DNA from: Sporodiniella umbellata
Lineage: Eukaryota > Mucoromycota > Mucoromycetes > Mucorales > Rhizopodaceae
NCBI GenBank assembly: GCA_025677835.1
Contig: JAIXMR010000018.1
Location: 1-64,000 of the forward strand
DNA length: 64,000 nt
Direction of reading: 5' to 3'
The first letter of the stretch is position 1. Each line of letters starts with the position of its first letter. This document shows, one piece after another, positions 11,554 through 22,700 of the stretch. The notes under the pieces are model-generated. The model saw only the letters and a program-made list of their open reading frames with translations. It ran no database searches and had not been told where the DNA came from. The position numbers and the translations under genes were made by a program.

Positions 11554-12522
11554 TTATAATCCTTTTCTGCTCTGTAGATCTCTATGACTGGACTGGAAGT
11601 TCATGCCAGACGACATGCCAATGTTGGACGGCGCTGAGCTAAAACCTACATCACAATCGCCTGTTGTTGAAGATACTGGCATACTTGTTTCCACTTTTTT
11701 GAATCCTGTATATTCAAAAAAGGTACTTAATAGTCCCCGCTTACCCTGGCTGGGAGTGGCAGAGACATCAACAAAAGCGGGGTCTAATAGTCTGTTAAGC
11801 TTTAAAAATGCAGTGCCTTTTTCTATTTACCACTGATAGGCAGTGCATTGTCGTTTGCGCTCAAGCTGATAAAGTAAGCAAATGGTACTAACCATACACA
11901 AATACCGAAAAATCCTGCGATATCCATAAAAGGCCTATAGTGCTTTGTAAAGTAGTGGAACCATAAGAAGTGGTCTACAAATACCAAAACTAAAACATAG
12001 ATCATGTAAAAATGTTGCTTGGGCACTTCCTCTGTACAACTTACTGCAACCACTGATAAAAGGTACACTAGTCAAGTTGATGAACGGAAAAGTTTTCAAG
12101 TTGAGACTGTAGATCAAATGACAGAATATTGAGAATAACAAATAAAAGAAAGGCAGGCGATCGACTATGAAAAACAAAACATGAAGGACAATGACAACCT
12201 AGATCATCTCGCCTGTTTAGGAACAGATAAACTATTGAGTGCAGTCTTATACGTACATATGTCATTTCTTTTATAATTTTCTTTGTATATACAGAATATT
12301 CTTCAACCTAAAAATCGCTAATCAGTATGATGGTTGATAGTCAAATGAGGCGATCCAACCAATTCAGCCAAGTAATAGAGGCCACAGGCTAAAAAAGTTG
12401 TCTCTAATTAGAATGGCAAAGTAAAAGTCTTATCATGAGCCCAAAGTACCTAAGCTAAAAATGCAAAAACAAAATGCTAAGCCTGTTGCTAAGTAAGATA
12501 GGGGATGAAGCAATCCGACCAT
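11554..12522 (-). CDS. SVP26: TEX261/Svp26 family ER-Golgi cargo receptor
   Basis: Seven exons: 12522-12450, 12388-12360, 12307-12257, 12198-12045, 11989-11831, 11783-11745, 11705-11554; 218 aa (yeast Svp26 228, human TEX261 196). Svp26/Erv26 is an integral membrane adaptor that loads type II membrane proteins into COPII vesicles leaving the ER. Four hydrophobic segments are visible: an N-terminal one after MVGLLHPLSYLATG, one around VVIVLHVLFFIVD, one in the block ending CILVFVDHFLWF, and one within GFFGICVWLVPFAYFISLSA. The family blocks AELVEEYSVYTKK, NLKTFPFINLTS and FFGICVWLVPF are all present. The tail is hydrophilic and Ser-rich. The last short exons were placed by frame, so their borders are less certain than the rest. 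Confidence 0.9.
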
Positions 12523-12719
12523 GATTAGGTGTAGGAAGGAAAGTAAAGAAATTGTTCCGCTTGAAATTAAAAATTCGAAAGATGTGAATAAAAAAATGCG
12601 TAATCTTCCATAACAAGTGTTTTTTTTTTTTTTTTTTTTTTGAAAAAGGTGTTTCGTCTACACGAGTGAAGAACAGGAGATATATCTTCTATTTTCTTAA
12701 AAAAATTTTGAATTGTTTA

Positions 12720-14584
12720 TTAATCATCATTATCCCAGTGGCCTTCCTTCTTGGGAGGCTTTGGGCCACCAGCTGGTTTAGACATAATGATTTGATCTAC
12801 ACGAAGAACAGTGATTGCTGTATCAGCTGCTAATTTAACAGCACTGTACTTTGCAGCAAGACAGTCATAGATTTGTGATTTGTTAACGTCTATTGTGCCA
12901 TCGTTTTCATTTTCAACATCGACACCAATACTCAAACCAACATCGCCTTCTTGATAGTGAGCAGCATATAAACGGGAGAGAACAGCAGTAGCATCCAAAC
13001 CAGCGTTTTCACACAAAGTACGAGGAATGACTTCTAAAGATTCAGCAAATCGTTTGATAGCATGTTGGTTTAATCCAGGGGTTTTAGCAGCGACTTGTTG
13101 AAGGCGTTTATTGAGCTCCATCTCAGCAGCACCAGCGCCAGGCAACAGAAGAGGGTTCTTTGTAGCAGCCTTGATAACGTTGATACCGTCGTCAATAGCA
13201 CGTTCAATATCGTCCATGTGGTTTTGTGTAGCACCACGAATTATAATTGTAGTTGTTCGTGATTTTTCGGATGCTTCTTGACGGAAAACAGTAACGCGAT
13301 CAGAGCCGATTTCAACTGTTTCAACAATGTCACATTCACCCATTTCTTCAGCCATAGGCGTACCTAAACGAGCGAGAGCAGTGGCACCAATAACACGGCA
13401 CAAACGGCGCAAGTCAAATTTAGAAAGAACCTTCACAGCCATTATGTTGTATCGGTTCAAGTAGTGAAGAGCAAGCTCTCCAATGCTGCTGCCTGTGACA
13501 ATAACTTTAACACCGGACTCTGCAAGTTCCTTGAAAATTCCCTCTACTTGCTTTTCTTCATCTTTACTGAAATTCAACATTTCTTGTGCATTGTGAATCA
13601 AGACTGTTCCTTTTGTTTCAGTTTGTGAGATATCTAAGGGACAAGTAAATACAGCAACCTTGGCGTTCTTTGCGTGCTGTACAGTTCCTTCAGGTTCGCG
13701 GCCAAATACCATACCACGAACGACGCGAGATTCGTGAATGCTAGAACCCATCACTTTTACAACTCGTACATTGTCAACATTGAAATCCTTTTGGTTTTTT
13801 GGCATGATGTTCAAGGCAGCTTCTGCTACCAAATCTCCTAAGAATTCTTCATAGCCGTATTGCTTTGAAGAAATAGTAGCCTTTACAATCTTCAAAAGTT
13901 CTTCGCGACTGGTAAGTGATTCGACCTTACCGACCGATAACTCTAAAAAAGGAGTAATTTTTTTTTTTTAGTTCCTCGGCTTTTTATTCTACATGTGTAT
14001 ATAAGGGGCTCTTTACCTTCAATAATTGACAAAGCACGGTCTCTGGCCAACTCATAGCCTTGAACAATCTCAGAAGGATGAAGGCCGAGTCTTAAGAGAT
14101 CAGCGGCTTTGGTCAATAGCTCACCAGCAAGCACAATGATCAAGTTGGTGTTATCTCCTAATTCACTTTCTTGCTGTTGAGAGGCCATAACCAAAAGCTT
14201 AGCGGCAGGATGAACGACGTCAAGCTCGCGAATAATAGTAGCAGCATCATTGGTAACAAAGAGTTTTTCAAGATGGTTGATGATCATCTTGTTACGACCT
14301 TACAAGTTAAAATGAGTTAAACTGTTTTTTCATCTGCCTTTTTTTTTTTTCCTAGAAGAGAGTAGTTACCGTTAGGACCCATAGAGGTTCTAACAACTTC
14401 TGAGAGTTCGTGAGTTGCCTCAATATTACGGAGAACAGCTTCTTCCACACCTTGTTGGAACTAGATGAACAAAAAAAAAAAAGATGAGGGTTTGTCATCT
14501 ACAAAAGATGCTTCTGCACTCTCTTACTTTATAGCCGTCTTTAAACAATTGGGGGAGGGTTCCTTTAGGTACACGCAATGCCAT
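12720..14584 (-). CDS. CCT8: T-complex chaperonin subunit theta
   Basis: Four exons: 14584-14528, 14460-14370, 14298-14017, 13942-12720; 550 aa, the usual size. CCT/TRiC is the cytosolic double-ring chaperonin that folds actin, tubulin and WD40 proteins; CCT8 is one of its eight subunits. The protein begins MALRVPKG, then has TSMGPNGRNKMIINHLEKLF, NDAATIIREL with the catalytic region, GDNTNLIIVLAGELL, and later TIIIRGATQNHMDDIERAID and GAGAAEMELNKRL. NHLEKLFVTNDAATI is diagnostic of the theta subunit rather than other CCT paralogues. The C-terminus is charged (PKKEGHWDNDD). The gene lies about 200 bp from SVP26 and has a roughly 2 kb upstream spacer shared with the divergent cytidylate kinase gene. 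Confidence 0.97.
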
Positions 14585-16573
14585 CTTGATCTATAACGCG
14601 GTATATATAAAAATTGTTGAAGGAAAAAAAAATTTATTTGTGCAGGAGAAATCTTCCTTTTTGACAGAAATCTCGACTGGAAGCGGAGTCTTGCCCGGGC
14701 AAACGAAAAGTGCGTCACGTTCTCCTTGAAAAGCAATTTGAAAAAGAGGGTAGATATATGTATAGCATAAACATGCCGTTTGAGAAGCTACTAGAGCAAA
14801 AAAATCTAAAGTTTTTTTTGTATACAGTATCCTTTCAAGTATTGTTTTATCCATGCTCAATTTACATCGGATTTTTAAACTTTGCACGTTTTTTTCTCTT
14901 TAGCAGAGAGTTGAATTGCGTATAGTTTTGCACGCCCTATGTGTAACAGCTCGCTCGACTTGTCTGTTTATAAAGCCCTGAACCGCAATTTCAAAATAAC
15001 GCTTTTACAATTGATGTAAACATTAACGTTCAAAGAATGAATTGAAGCTTGACTTTTCTGTTATAAACATTCGACGCGCTTAGTTTGGTCGTTTTTATTT
15101 TACTATTGAAAAAAATAAAACCTAGACTTGTCTTCAAATGCATGGTGCCTGGATAAACTATATTGCTCCATTGCTTTGCGTAAATTCATATCTGACTTTT
15201 TGATCTAAAGAAGTTGTGTATTCATGGATATAATTTTTTGTATTGGTATGCTTTACTTTGACACCATAATAATGTGCGCTTTATAGTTCACATATATTGT
15301 CCTTATTCGATTTATACTAAGCACTTTTAGACAAAATCAGCAAGCTTAAAGGGTTCGGGCAACCCAAAGCTTTTTTCAAAAAAAAAAAAAAGAGAAAAAG
15401 GCCTTGATTTTCTTATAGCATAAACCTCCAAATTTGATCTATTTAACAAGCATTTTTATAGAAAGTTCATAATTAGCTGATCGATAACCTGAATGGAGTC
15501 TAGACTTTAATGATATTTTGATTTTTAGACTTGAATGTTTGAATTGAGCGACATATATTCTAACTCCAACTGTTCAGTGGTTCTGTTAAGGTGAGTTCTT
15601 GAGCTGTCTTTTATGATCAAAATCTTTTTGGACTATGTGTTTTAGGTTACGCTGACAGGATGTTTTCAATTAAACCTTCAAAGCATCGCTTCGTCTACTT
15701 CCTTTTTATTAAATACCTCTTGTTTCTTTTCAAATATGTTTTTCTCCCTCCTATCAACTATTGGCTAGGCTCCGGTATTGTTACAATACAATATTCAATA
15801 TTCAAATTTTACTATACACATAGTATGTTAATAATGAGAAAATATCAGCTTTGATGAGGAATAAGTGGCACTTTTCTAGAAATTGAGTGTCATGAGATGA
15901 GTTAACGATAGTATATTATTCCATCATTTATCTTGTTAGATTTACCAATATCAGACCGGCGATAACAAACAGGATTACCTTTTCAAAAAGAGCCTTACGG
16001 CCATAACAAAACTATCATTTGGGGGCTTTTTCCTTTAAAAAGCTTACGTTTCGAGAAGGCAAAAGTATGTATGGTTATGTTCGTAATCTAGACTTATCTT
16101 TATTCTTGCATCTCTTTGATTAAGAATATCTTTTTTGTTCACTGCTGCTGTCTATACAGTTTTTTTTTAAAAAAAAAAAAAAAACTAGCCACAATAGTTT
16201 TTCAAAGTTTATAAATGCGATGAAGTAATGCAAGCGTTTCTTTTTTCGTATGAAAAACTGTAATAAAAGTAGATCCAACCATAACTACCAAACTCCTAAG
16301 AATCCGGATCAATAAGCCGGCTCCTCTCATAATGTATGCGTTTTGAAGAAGCTAAGAGTCGGTTAAAATTTTGCAGTAATCGTGTAAGTATAAACAATAT
16401 GGGAAAGATACTTGTACAGTTATCAAGCTAAAATGTTGTGTTTTTCGGTTTATAGTATAAAAAATGCTGATATTCAATTCCGTAATTGAAACCCAAAAGC
16501 CAATTTAGGAAATAATTGTTATTCTGACATAAAAAACCACACCCTGACCCAGACAGTTTTCTATATTGTTTCA
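14585..16573. other. divergent intergenic region, no gene seen
   Basis: This AT-rich spacer separates CCT8 (minus) and the cytidylate kinase (plus). Only short chance frames occur, with poly-A near 15379 and a T8/A16 inverted run near 16159-16183. No RNA gene or mobile element was recognised. Confidence 0.6.
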
Positions 16574-17452
16574 ATGTCTCATTTATTTAGAGTTGCAATT
16601 GATGGGCCAGCGGCATCGGGGAAAAGTAAGATCGGAAGACCTTTTTAAACCCTTCTCTTTCTCTACTAACTATTTTCTTTGTATAGGTACTACAGCAAAA
16701 CTTTTAGCTAGCAAGCTGAAATTTACATACATTGATTCAGGTGCCATGTTTCGAGCAGTAAGGGCTTTTTATACATGAGCCAAAGTCAAATCTTTCTTTA
16801 CTTCTTTTTTATGGCTCAAAGTGATTTCTGCGTATAGGTTACTCTGAAATGTCAAGAAAGTAATATAGATCCGCTTGATCCCAACTGTCAAGATCAAGTC
16901 TCAGAGATTGCAAGAAACTCTAGAATTAGCTTTCCTTCAATAGGAAAAGTTGAACTAGACGGAAGAGACGTCAGCAGTCTTATTCGTACATCCAAAATTA
17001 CGAGAAATATTAGTTTAGTAGCTGCCAATCCTTTAGTTCGCCATTCTTTGTCTCAATATCAACGCTCCATGGCTAGAGGCGAGATACCTGAGTCAATTTC
17101 CGAAGGGTTTGAATGGAATAACAAAAAAGTGAAAGGAATTGTTATGGATGGAAGAGACATTGGTACCGTGATACTACCAGATGCAGAACTCAAAGTGTTT
17201 ATTGAAGCAGACGGTTGGGTAAGAGCTCAGCGTCGCTACGATGAAATGAAAAAAAGACAGGGCGACGCACTGAAAGAGACATTAGAAAGTGTGAAGACGG
17301 ATTTGGATGCTCGAGATTTAGCAGATCGTACAAGAAAAATCTCGCCATTAAAAAAAGCAAAGGATTCAATGGTATTAAATACCAGTAGCATTACTATAGA
17401 TGAGCAAGTAAAACAGATAGAGAGTTGGATTTATGAAAGACTACAAAAATAG
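16574..17452 (+). CDS. bacterial-type cytidylate kinase (Cytidylate_kin family)
   Basis: Three exons: 16574-16625, 16687-16757, 16838-17452; 245 aa, close to the 220-230 aa of bacterial Cmk. The enzyme phosphorylates CMP/dCMP with ATP. Seen: MSHLFRVAIDGPAASGKSTT, with the P-loop at about residues 10-18 split by intron 1; YIDSGAMFRAV, the counterpart of the bacterial DTGAMYRAV block; EIARNSRISF; a central RMA-type block (SQYQRSMARGEI, where bacteria usually have QR); VMDGRDIGTVILPDAELKVFI; and DLADRTRKISPLKKAKDS, the Cmk C-terminal block (usually DSxRxxSPL). This architecture belongs to bacterial Cmk, not to the eukaryotic UMP/CMP kinase (Ura6) family. The two standard introns argue against contamination. 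The start abuts the P-loop, so no targeting peptide is evident. Confidence 0.9.
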
Positions 17453-17620
17453 ACAGTATAGGCATATAGGCATCAATAAACAAAGCTATTTTGATTTAGC
17501 TTATCCAGTAATGTTTGGTGTGATTTGCCCTGTGATTAGGCTAGCGCGGCGTGCAGTTTGTACGGATTTATCGTAGAAGGATTTGCATTTTGTGTTTTAT
17601 TACAGGGTAGTTTGTAGCTT

Positions 17621-18673
17621 CTATTCAGTAAAAAGATGTCTGAAATCAAGCCCAATACGTCCCAGGGACATACTACAATACTCAAATTGTGTCAGCAAAG
17701 AGCTTTTGGATGATTCGTCTTCAACCATTGGCAAATAGATATTAAGGGTCATCCTTATGTCCTCGATAAGATTAACCATATAGTCTGATAGCAACGGGCC
17801 TTGTTCATGGGGAAAGATCCATATATACTGGGTTCCGATTTCAAACATTTGCTCACGGATCACGTCTATAAATTTTTTCAAGTATTCTGATGCATTTTGG
17901 CTTCTTTGTTTTGGATCTTCAGACATATCGCGTTTAATACGTATCAGTTTTTGTTGAAGAAAGTCGTGTCTACATCTCAAGAAGACCATTCGTAATTCAT
18001 TTTCTGACTCAAAAATATCCATCCGGCGAAGAAAACCCACAGCGTTCATGGCTGCAGCCAAACGAATGGGTTTTCGTAGATGTGATAAAAGCTGGATCAA
18101 CATAAGATCAAAACAAGTCTGCACCTGCTGTTGTATACTAGATATGACTGATAGAGGGTATCTGACTGAAAGCAATCGTACATGTGAAGCCAAGTCCATA
18201 ACTTCTGAATAGTAACCATTCCATACACACGTTTCCATCAGTTGAGGTATTTCAAGCAATTCTGTTAGTGCGTCTTCATTTTCTAAAACACAGGCGATTT
18301 TATTGCTTTCTTTTTTGATGACCTTCGCTTCTTTAGTAAAGACATCGCAGGTCGCTTGGAAATCTTTAATGCACGCTGAAAAGTCCTCCAGGCTGGTATC
18401 GATTTCCTTAAACGAATGTGAAAGTTGATTAGCACAAGTTCGAGAGCGTAAAAAAGAAGGGTAGTTGGAAAAGGCAAGTTTTTGCGCATCTCTCTTTGCT
18501 TTTTCTTGTTCCTCTTTTAATTGAGTCGATTCCTGTAAAAGTTCTGGCAAAGACAGACCAGTAAGACGATTGATATAGCTATGCGCTCTTTTATTAAGTT
18601 TTTCATCTGAAGGGTCGACATTTCCTACTAAAAGGCGATAGAGCTCATCGTTTTGATCCTCCTCTATAGACAT
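17621..18673 (-). CDS. COG8: conserved oligomeric Golgi complex subunit 8, C-terminally short
   Basis: A single exon encodes 350 aa from MSIEEDQND; an in-frame ATG 12 codons upstream (18709) precedes a hydrophobic stretch and is less likely. COG is the tethering complex for retrograde intra-Golgi vesicles and COG8 sits in its lobe B. Recognisable Dor1-family blocks are YINRLTGLSLPELL, NYPSFLRSRTCANQLS, LENEDALTELLEIPQLMETC, NGYYSEVMDLASH and GRIGLDFRHLF near the end. Family members usually run to about 600 aa, but here the frame stops right after DFRHLFTE, and only about 168 bp lie before the convergent cytidylate kinase, so the usual C-terminal third is absent. No GT splice donor that would rescue the end was evident. 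It could be a lineage-specific short form or a truncated gene. Confidence 0.9.
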   Translation of the reverse strand: MSIEEDQNDELYRLLVGNVDPSDEKLNKRAHSYINRLTGLSLPELLQESTQLKEEQEKAKRDAQKLAFSNYPSFLRSRTCANQLSHSFKEIDTSLEDFSACIKDFQATCDVFTKEAKVIKKESNKIACVLENEDALTELLEIPQLMETCVWNGYYSEVMDLASHVRLLSVRYPLSVISSIQQQVQTCFDLMLIQLLSHLRKPIRLAAAMNAVGFLRRMDIFESENELRMVFLRCRHDFLQQKLIRIKRDMSEDPKQRSQNASEYLKKFIDVIREQMFEIGTQYIWIFPHEQGPLLSDYMVNLIEDIRMTLNIYLPMVEDESSKSSLLTQFEYCSMSLGRIGLDFRHLFTE

Positions 18674-18800
18674 GCTCGAAAAAGCGAGTAAAATAAAACC
18701 AAAAAACACTATAAAAATGAAAGTTTGTACAACGATATCTGTCTGATAAAAATTTCACAGATTTTTGTTTTGATAATGTATGAATGTTAAATATTGATGT

Positions 18801-19760
18801 TTATTGAAAATTAAGAGAGGTCTCTTTAATACGTATGAGATTAATTAAGCTGTCATTTGTTTTTGTGCAAATGTTTCTTTCTTTTCCAAGCCTACTAATG
18901 TAGCCATTGATGTAGTCAATTTCTGTCGGTCGACCGCTTCTGATATCTTGCAGAGTAGAGCATACATTATCGCCAACATCTTCGGATACAGATTTCACCA
19001 TATGGATCATAGACTCCAAGCTTTCTTCAGGTAAATCGTTTTTGAATACTTCCCACGCTTCTTCGCATACAGATTGCAGCAAAACCTGACCATATGGATT
19101 CAGTACTATTTTATTTTTTTCTCCAATCACTGCAGCTACAGCATTAAGGCTTGAATTGACGAATATTTTCTTGAGCATTCTTTTATATAGGCTTTCCCAT
19201 GGCAAACATTTTGCTTGGAATTCAGGAATGTCTGCAATTGCTTCAGTAAGTTGGTGTTTGCATTTAGCCGTTCCTGGATACTGTGCCATGGTCAATACTT
19301 CAGATCCTTCGGACAGTGAATTTTTTCTTATTTCATAGGGAGAACTTCTCTCAACAGCGTGTAAATTTACTCCAACGTGTAGAGAAGGTACATTTTCTTT
19401 TGACCAAACTTTCTTAACCAACTGATCGACTGACCCCATACCATTTTGTAAGAACAGAATACTGCTTGAAGGAGATAGATATGGTGCTATTGAAGACACC
19501 GCCTCCAATGTATGCTGTGACTTTGTGGCTACAACAAGGGAGGTGATTGGACTGTTGTGCTCTTTTAAGTTGCTTGCATTGAAGCCAGAGATAAACTCGA
19601 TCTTGTTCAAGTTATTAAATGTGATAGTATTTCCTTTGCCATTGAACTCCTTTAAATGTGAACGCGACCGCAGTAGAAGAGATACGTTATGATTGTTTTT
19701 CTTCAATACGCTTGCAACATAACAGCCAATGGCCCCAGTTCCCAATACATGAACAGTCAT
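18801..19760 (-). CDS. 2-dehydropantoate 2-reductase (PanE/ApbA) family protein
   Basis: A single exon of 319 aa. Members reduce ketopantoate to pantoate with NADPH for pantothenate and CoA synthesis, though fungal genomes carry several homologues of uncertain substrate. The N-terminus MTVHVLGTGAIGCYVASVLK holds the Rossmann GxGxxG motif at residues 7-12. SLVVATKSQHTLEAV and ILFLQNGMGSVDQL are the family's dinucleotide and active-site blocks, with the catalytic-type Lys in ATKSQ. The C-terminal helical domain has KKIFVNSSLNAVAAVIGEKN and the conserved block ending GRPTEIDYINGYI. Together they cover both family domains. COG8 starts 127 bp downstream of the stop on the same strand. Confidence 0.88.
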   Translation of the reverse strand: MTVHVLGTGAIGCYVASVLKKNNHNVSLLLRSRSHLKEFNGKGNTITFNNLNKIEFISGFNASNLKEHNSPITSLVVATKSQHTLEAVSSIAPYLSPSSSILFLQNGMGSVDQLVKKVWSKENVPSLHVGVNLHAVERSSPYEIRKNSLSEGSEVLTMAQYPGTAKCKHQLTEAIADIPEFQAKCLPWESLYKRMLKKIFVNSSLNAVAAVIGEKNKIVLNPYGQVLLQSVCEEAWEVFKNDLPEESLESMIHMVKSVSEDVGDNVCSTLQDIRSGRPTEIDYINGYISRLGKERNICTKTNDSLINLIRIKETSLNFQ

Positions 19761-22700
19761 TTTATGTTTTTTTTCTAGTTTAAAAAGCTACTGAAAAAGA
19801 AAGAGTAGCTAGGAAGACAAATCAATTTATTAAGAGTCGGATGTTCAATGCGTTTCTAAAAAAGAAAATGGAGACTCTGTCCAAGAAGGAAAATATGGCC
19901 ATATCAACCACGATCAATAAAACTTTTTCGGTTGAACCTACAGTTTGTGACATGGTAAAACTAAGGGCTACAGGTCTTTAAAAAAAGACACGGATTTACG
20001 TTTCTCAATAAAACAAGCTAACCTTTAAGCGGAACCTGTTAATGAATAGTACAAACTCCTGGTACTAGCGCTTTATATTTTAGTATCAATACATTTGGAA
20101 ATTGTATTATTGTGTACTGGACAGTTTAAGATAGAAACATCTTTTTAAAAGCATAAATAGAAAAAGTAAAGGTAAAAAGAAAAAAACGGGTTTTATGGAT
20201 CTACTGTCCTGCTAAACACAGTTTCATTTTTCTTCTTGAAGTAATTTTTGCAGTACATTGGCCTTGGTATAGAAGTAAGTACTGTAAATAGACGTACAGT
20301 CATTGTTTACAAAAAAGCAGGTTTTTTTTGTCAAGGACTGAACTATGTTCAGTATGCTAATCACAATTGTGGAACTTGCGACAAACCTCCGTGTAGAAGG
20401 AGAATTTTATTTAAAATGAAAATATGCCTCAAGTTCTGTACTCTTTCAAAACTTTTCATGTAACAAAGATTGAAAATAAGTGTTAGTTTTTGTACACCTT
20501 TTTTTTTGGAAAAAAAAATCTTAGGAATAGAAATTAAAACGTGCTTCTTAGGAATGGTAGTTTACAATTCAGTAGTGATAGAATAATACTTTTAGTAAGA
20601 ACACAGATCCAAACCAAAGTATGAGAGAGCACCCAACGACTGTTTAGTAAAAAAAAAAAAAAAAAAAAAAGACATTGATCTAATAGTAGTAGTCAAAAGT
20701 ATCACTATTTTTTATTTGAAAGTGATAGTGTCAGTGACAAATGGACTGGGTGTTTAGGCTAAGAGGATAGAGATACTGTTTCTTCTTCATACAAAGCACA
20801 AAACAATGACGCTAGAGAAAGCAATACCTCTTTCTTTTGGATCTACACACCGTCTATTATCTCAAGCAAAGGCTATTATGGGATGTGCTCAAGAAAAAAC
20901 AGACTGTAATGTTTACGATAGTTTGATTAAAAGCCAATATAAACTTTTATGAACTTATTTACCCTCTTAATCCATCGAGAGAAGCAGCAATCCTGCAGTA
21001 TAATCTTTGACAAACTCCTCAACTCCCTAATACCAAAATTTGCGAATGAATAGAATCTCTAAAGTACTAACGTGTTTTACTTATTATCCTTTTCAGGTTT
21101 CGTTTTCCAATGACGTTTCGGATAACTTCTTCTTTTCTACCCGAAGCAAATAGCTACCCATTGTTTGCATTACTCGTTGTCATCGTTTTGTTTCCACGAA
21201 TTCTTGGATTTGGAGGCATTATAAGACTAACATGTATCTTTTCCAAAAAAAAAAAAAAAAAAAAAGAAAAAAAAAATGTACATGATAGTGTAACCAAGTA
21301 TGGCTTCTGGAGCATGCTATCGTTTTCGAATCCGAAATCAGTTAAAAGGTACAAACAGAAATTTTGATTCTATTTTTTTCGGCAAAATAATTAACCACTT
21401 TATTTTTATTACGCTTTCGCTATGGTAAGAAGCATGTCAGTCTTGATGGTATCTGTATCACTTGTTTTAGTGTTTCGGTATTACAGAGCTGCAGATCTAG
21501 AACAGCGAATGGTAAATTTGTGTATCGACCTTTTCTTGAACCTGCTTGTACCGGTAGAATAACTTACCGCATTCTTTTTTAATATCACTTGTTACGTCAA
21601 TGTTTATTTATGTCAAGCTCTGTAAACTTGTACTACTGTCGTGAGCACTTATTACTTACTAGCGGTTCATAACAAGCTAATATTTACTATTATACTAATT
21701 CAAAATCAAAACAATACCAACTGTTACACATAAAGCTGCATCTTAAAGCGAAAAATACATTGTCTGCTTTGCAAAAAGCGAACAATAAAAAATACGCCAA
21801 AAAATTGTTAAAAGTAAACAATCACATACATACTATAGGATGTTTAAGAAAAATAATAGCGCCTGCAAAGAACGTACTCATATAAGAAAGTACCACGTAT
21901 TTTTTTTTTTTTTCGATTTACTGATCAGTTGCGTAGCTTAAATTGTACAACCGGCGATGACAAAGGCTTTTCTTAAATTCTCGCCTTGAACGTCTTACGC
22001 TGCTCTTACAGTTACCCATTATTAGTTCAAGTGATGTGTATGTTAGGCCCTTACAAAGCTGCTTCTTAGTATCAGACCGTAGCAGTACCCGGCTACGATA
22101 TTACCCCATCGGAGACAAACTCTCCCCTAAAAAACCTTACACCATTTCATAACACCTTAGAATATATGTTGATGAATTTTATGAAATTGTAAGTTGAAAT
22201 CTAATGGTCCTTGAAAAACCCTGTCGTGAATGAATTTTTCTTGAGAAACTAAGGTCTGTTTTTGGCGTTGGTTCGCCCAATTCAGCGCGAAAAACAAAAG
22301 GGTTTTGTGGGTCTTTTCTATAAACCTTTTCTATCTCAATATTTAGCTCAAATCGATAGCGCGATATTTGAAAACATCTCCTGGTTAGACATAAGTGAAT
22401 ACAGTTTTTTTCTAGGTTGTGTTTTATGCATTTAGAAAAATTCACCTGTAGTATGCCTTGTCTATGTTCTCTCTCTCAGAAAAAAGTCAATCCGATCAAT
22501 GATCTTTGTCTTACATACAGCCCATGTCAATCATGTTTGTAGGTTTTCGCTGAAGCGTTTTTAGACTACTACTTATTGCTATCTGTGCCAATCTGAGTTT
22601 CTGTAGAGCCCGCGCTAGCTATGATCGTATTTTTAGAGATATAGGAAGCTCGCGGGAGTCAGTCTTGTTTTCTTCGCTTTTTACTTTATATAGGCTTTCA

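Noticed and set aside
15350..15372. GGTTCGGGCAACCC-like stretch resembling a tRNA T-arm
   Set aside because: The flanking sequence does not fold into an acceptor stem or anticodon arm, and no A box is present.
20248..20463. 71-codon Cys-containing frame
   Set aside because: No family, no good start context, and surrounded by AT-rich non-coding DNA; probably chance.
22179..22445. 88-codon minus-strand frame in the gene-poor region
   Set aside because: No recognised family or splice partners; length is within chance for this much DNA.
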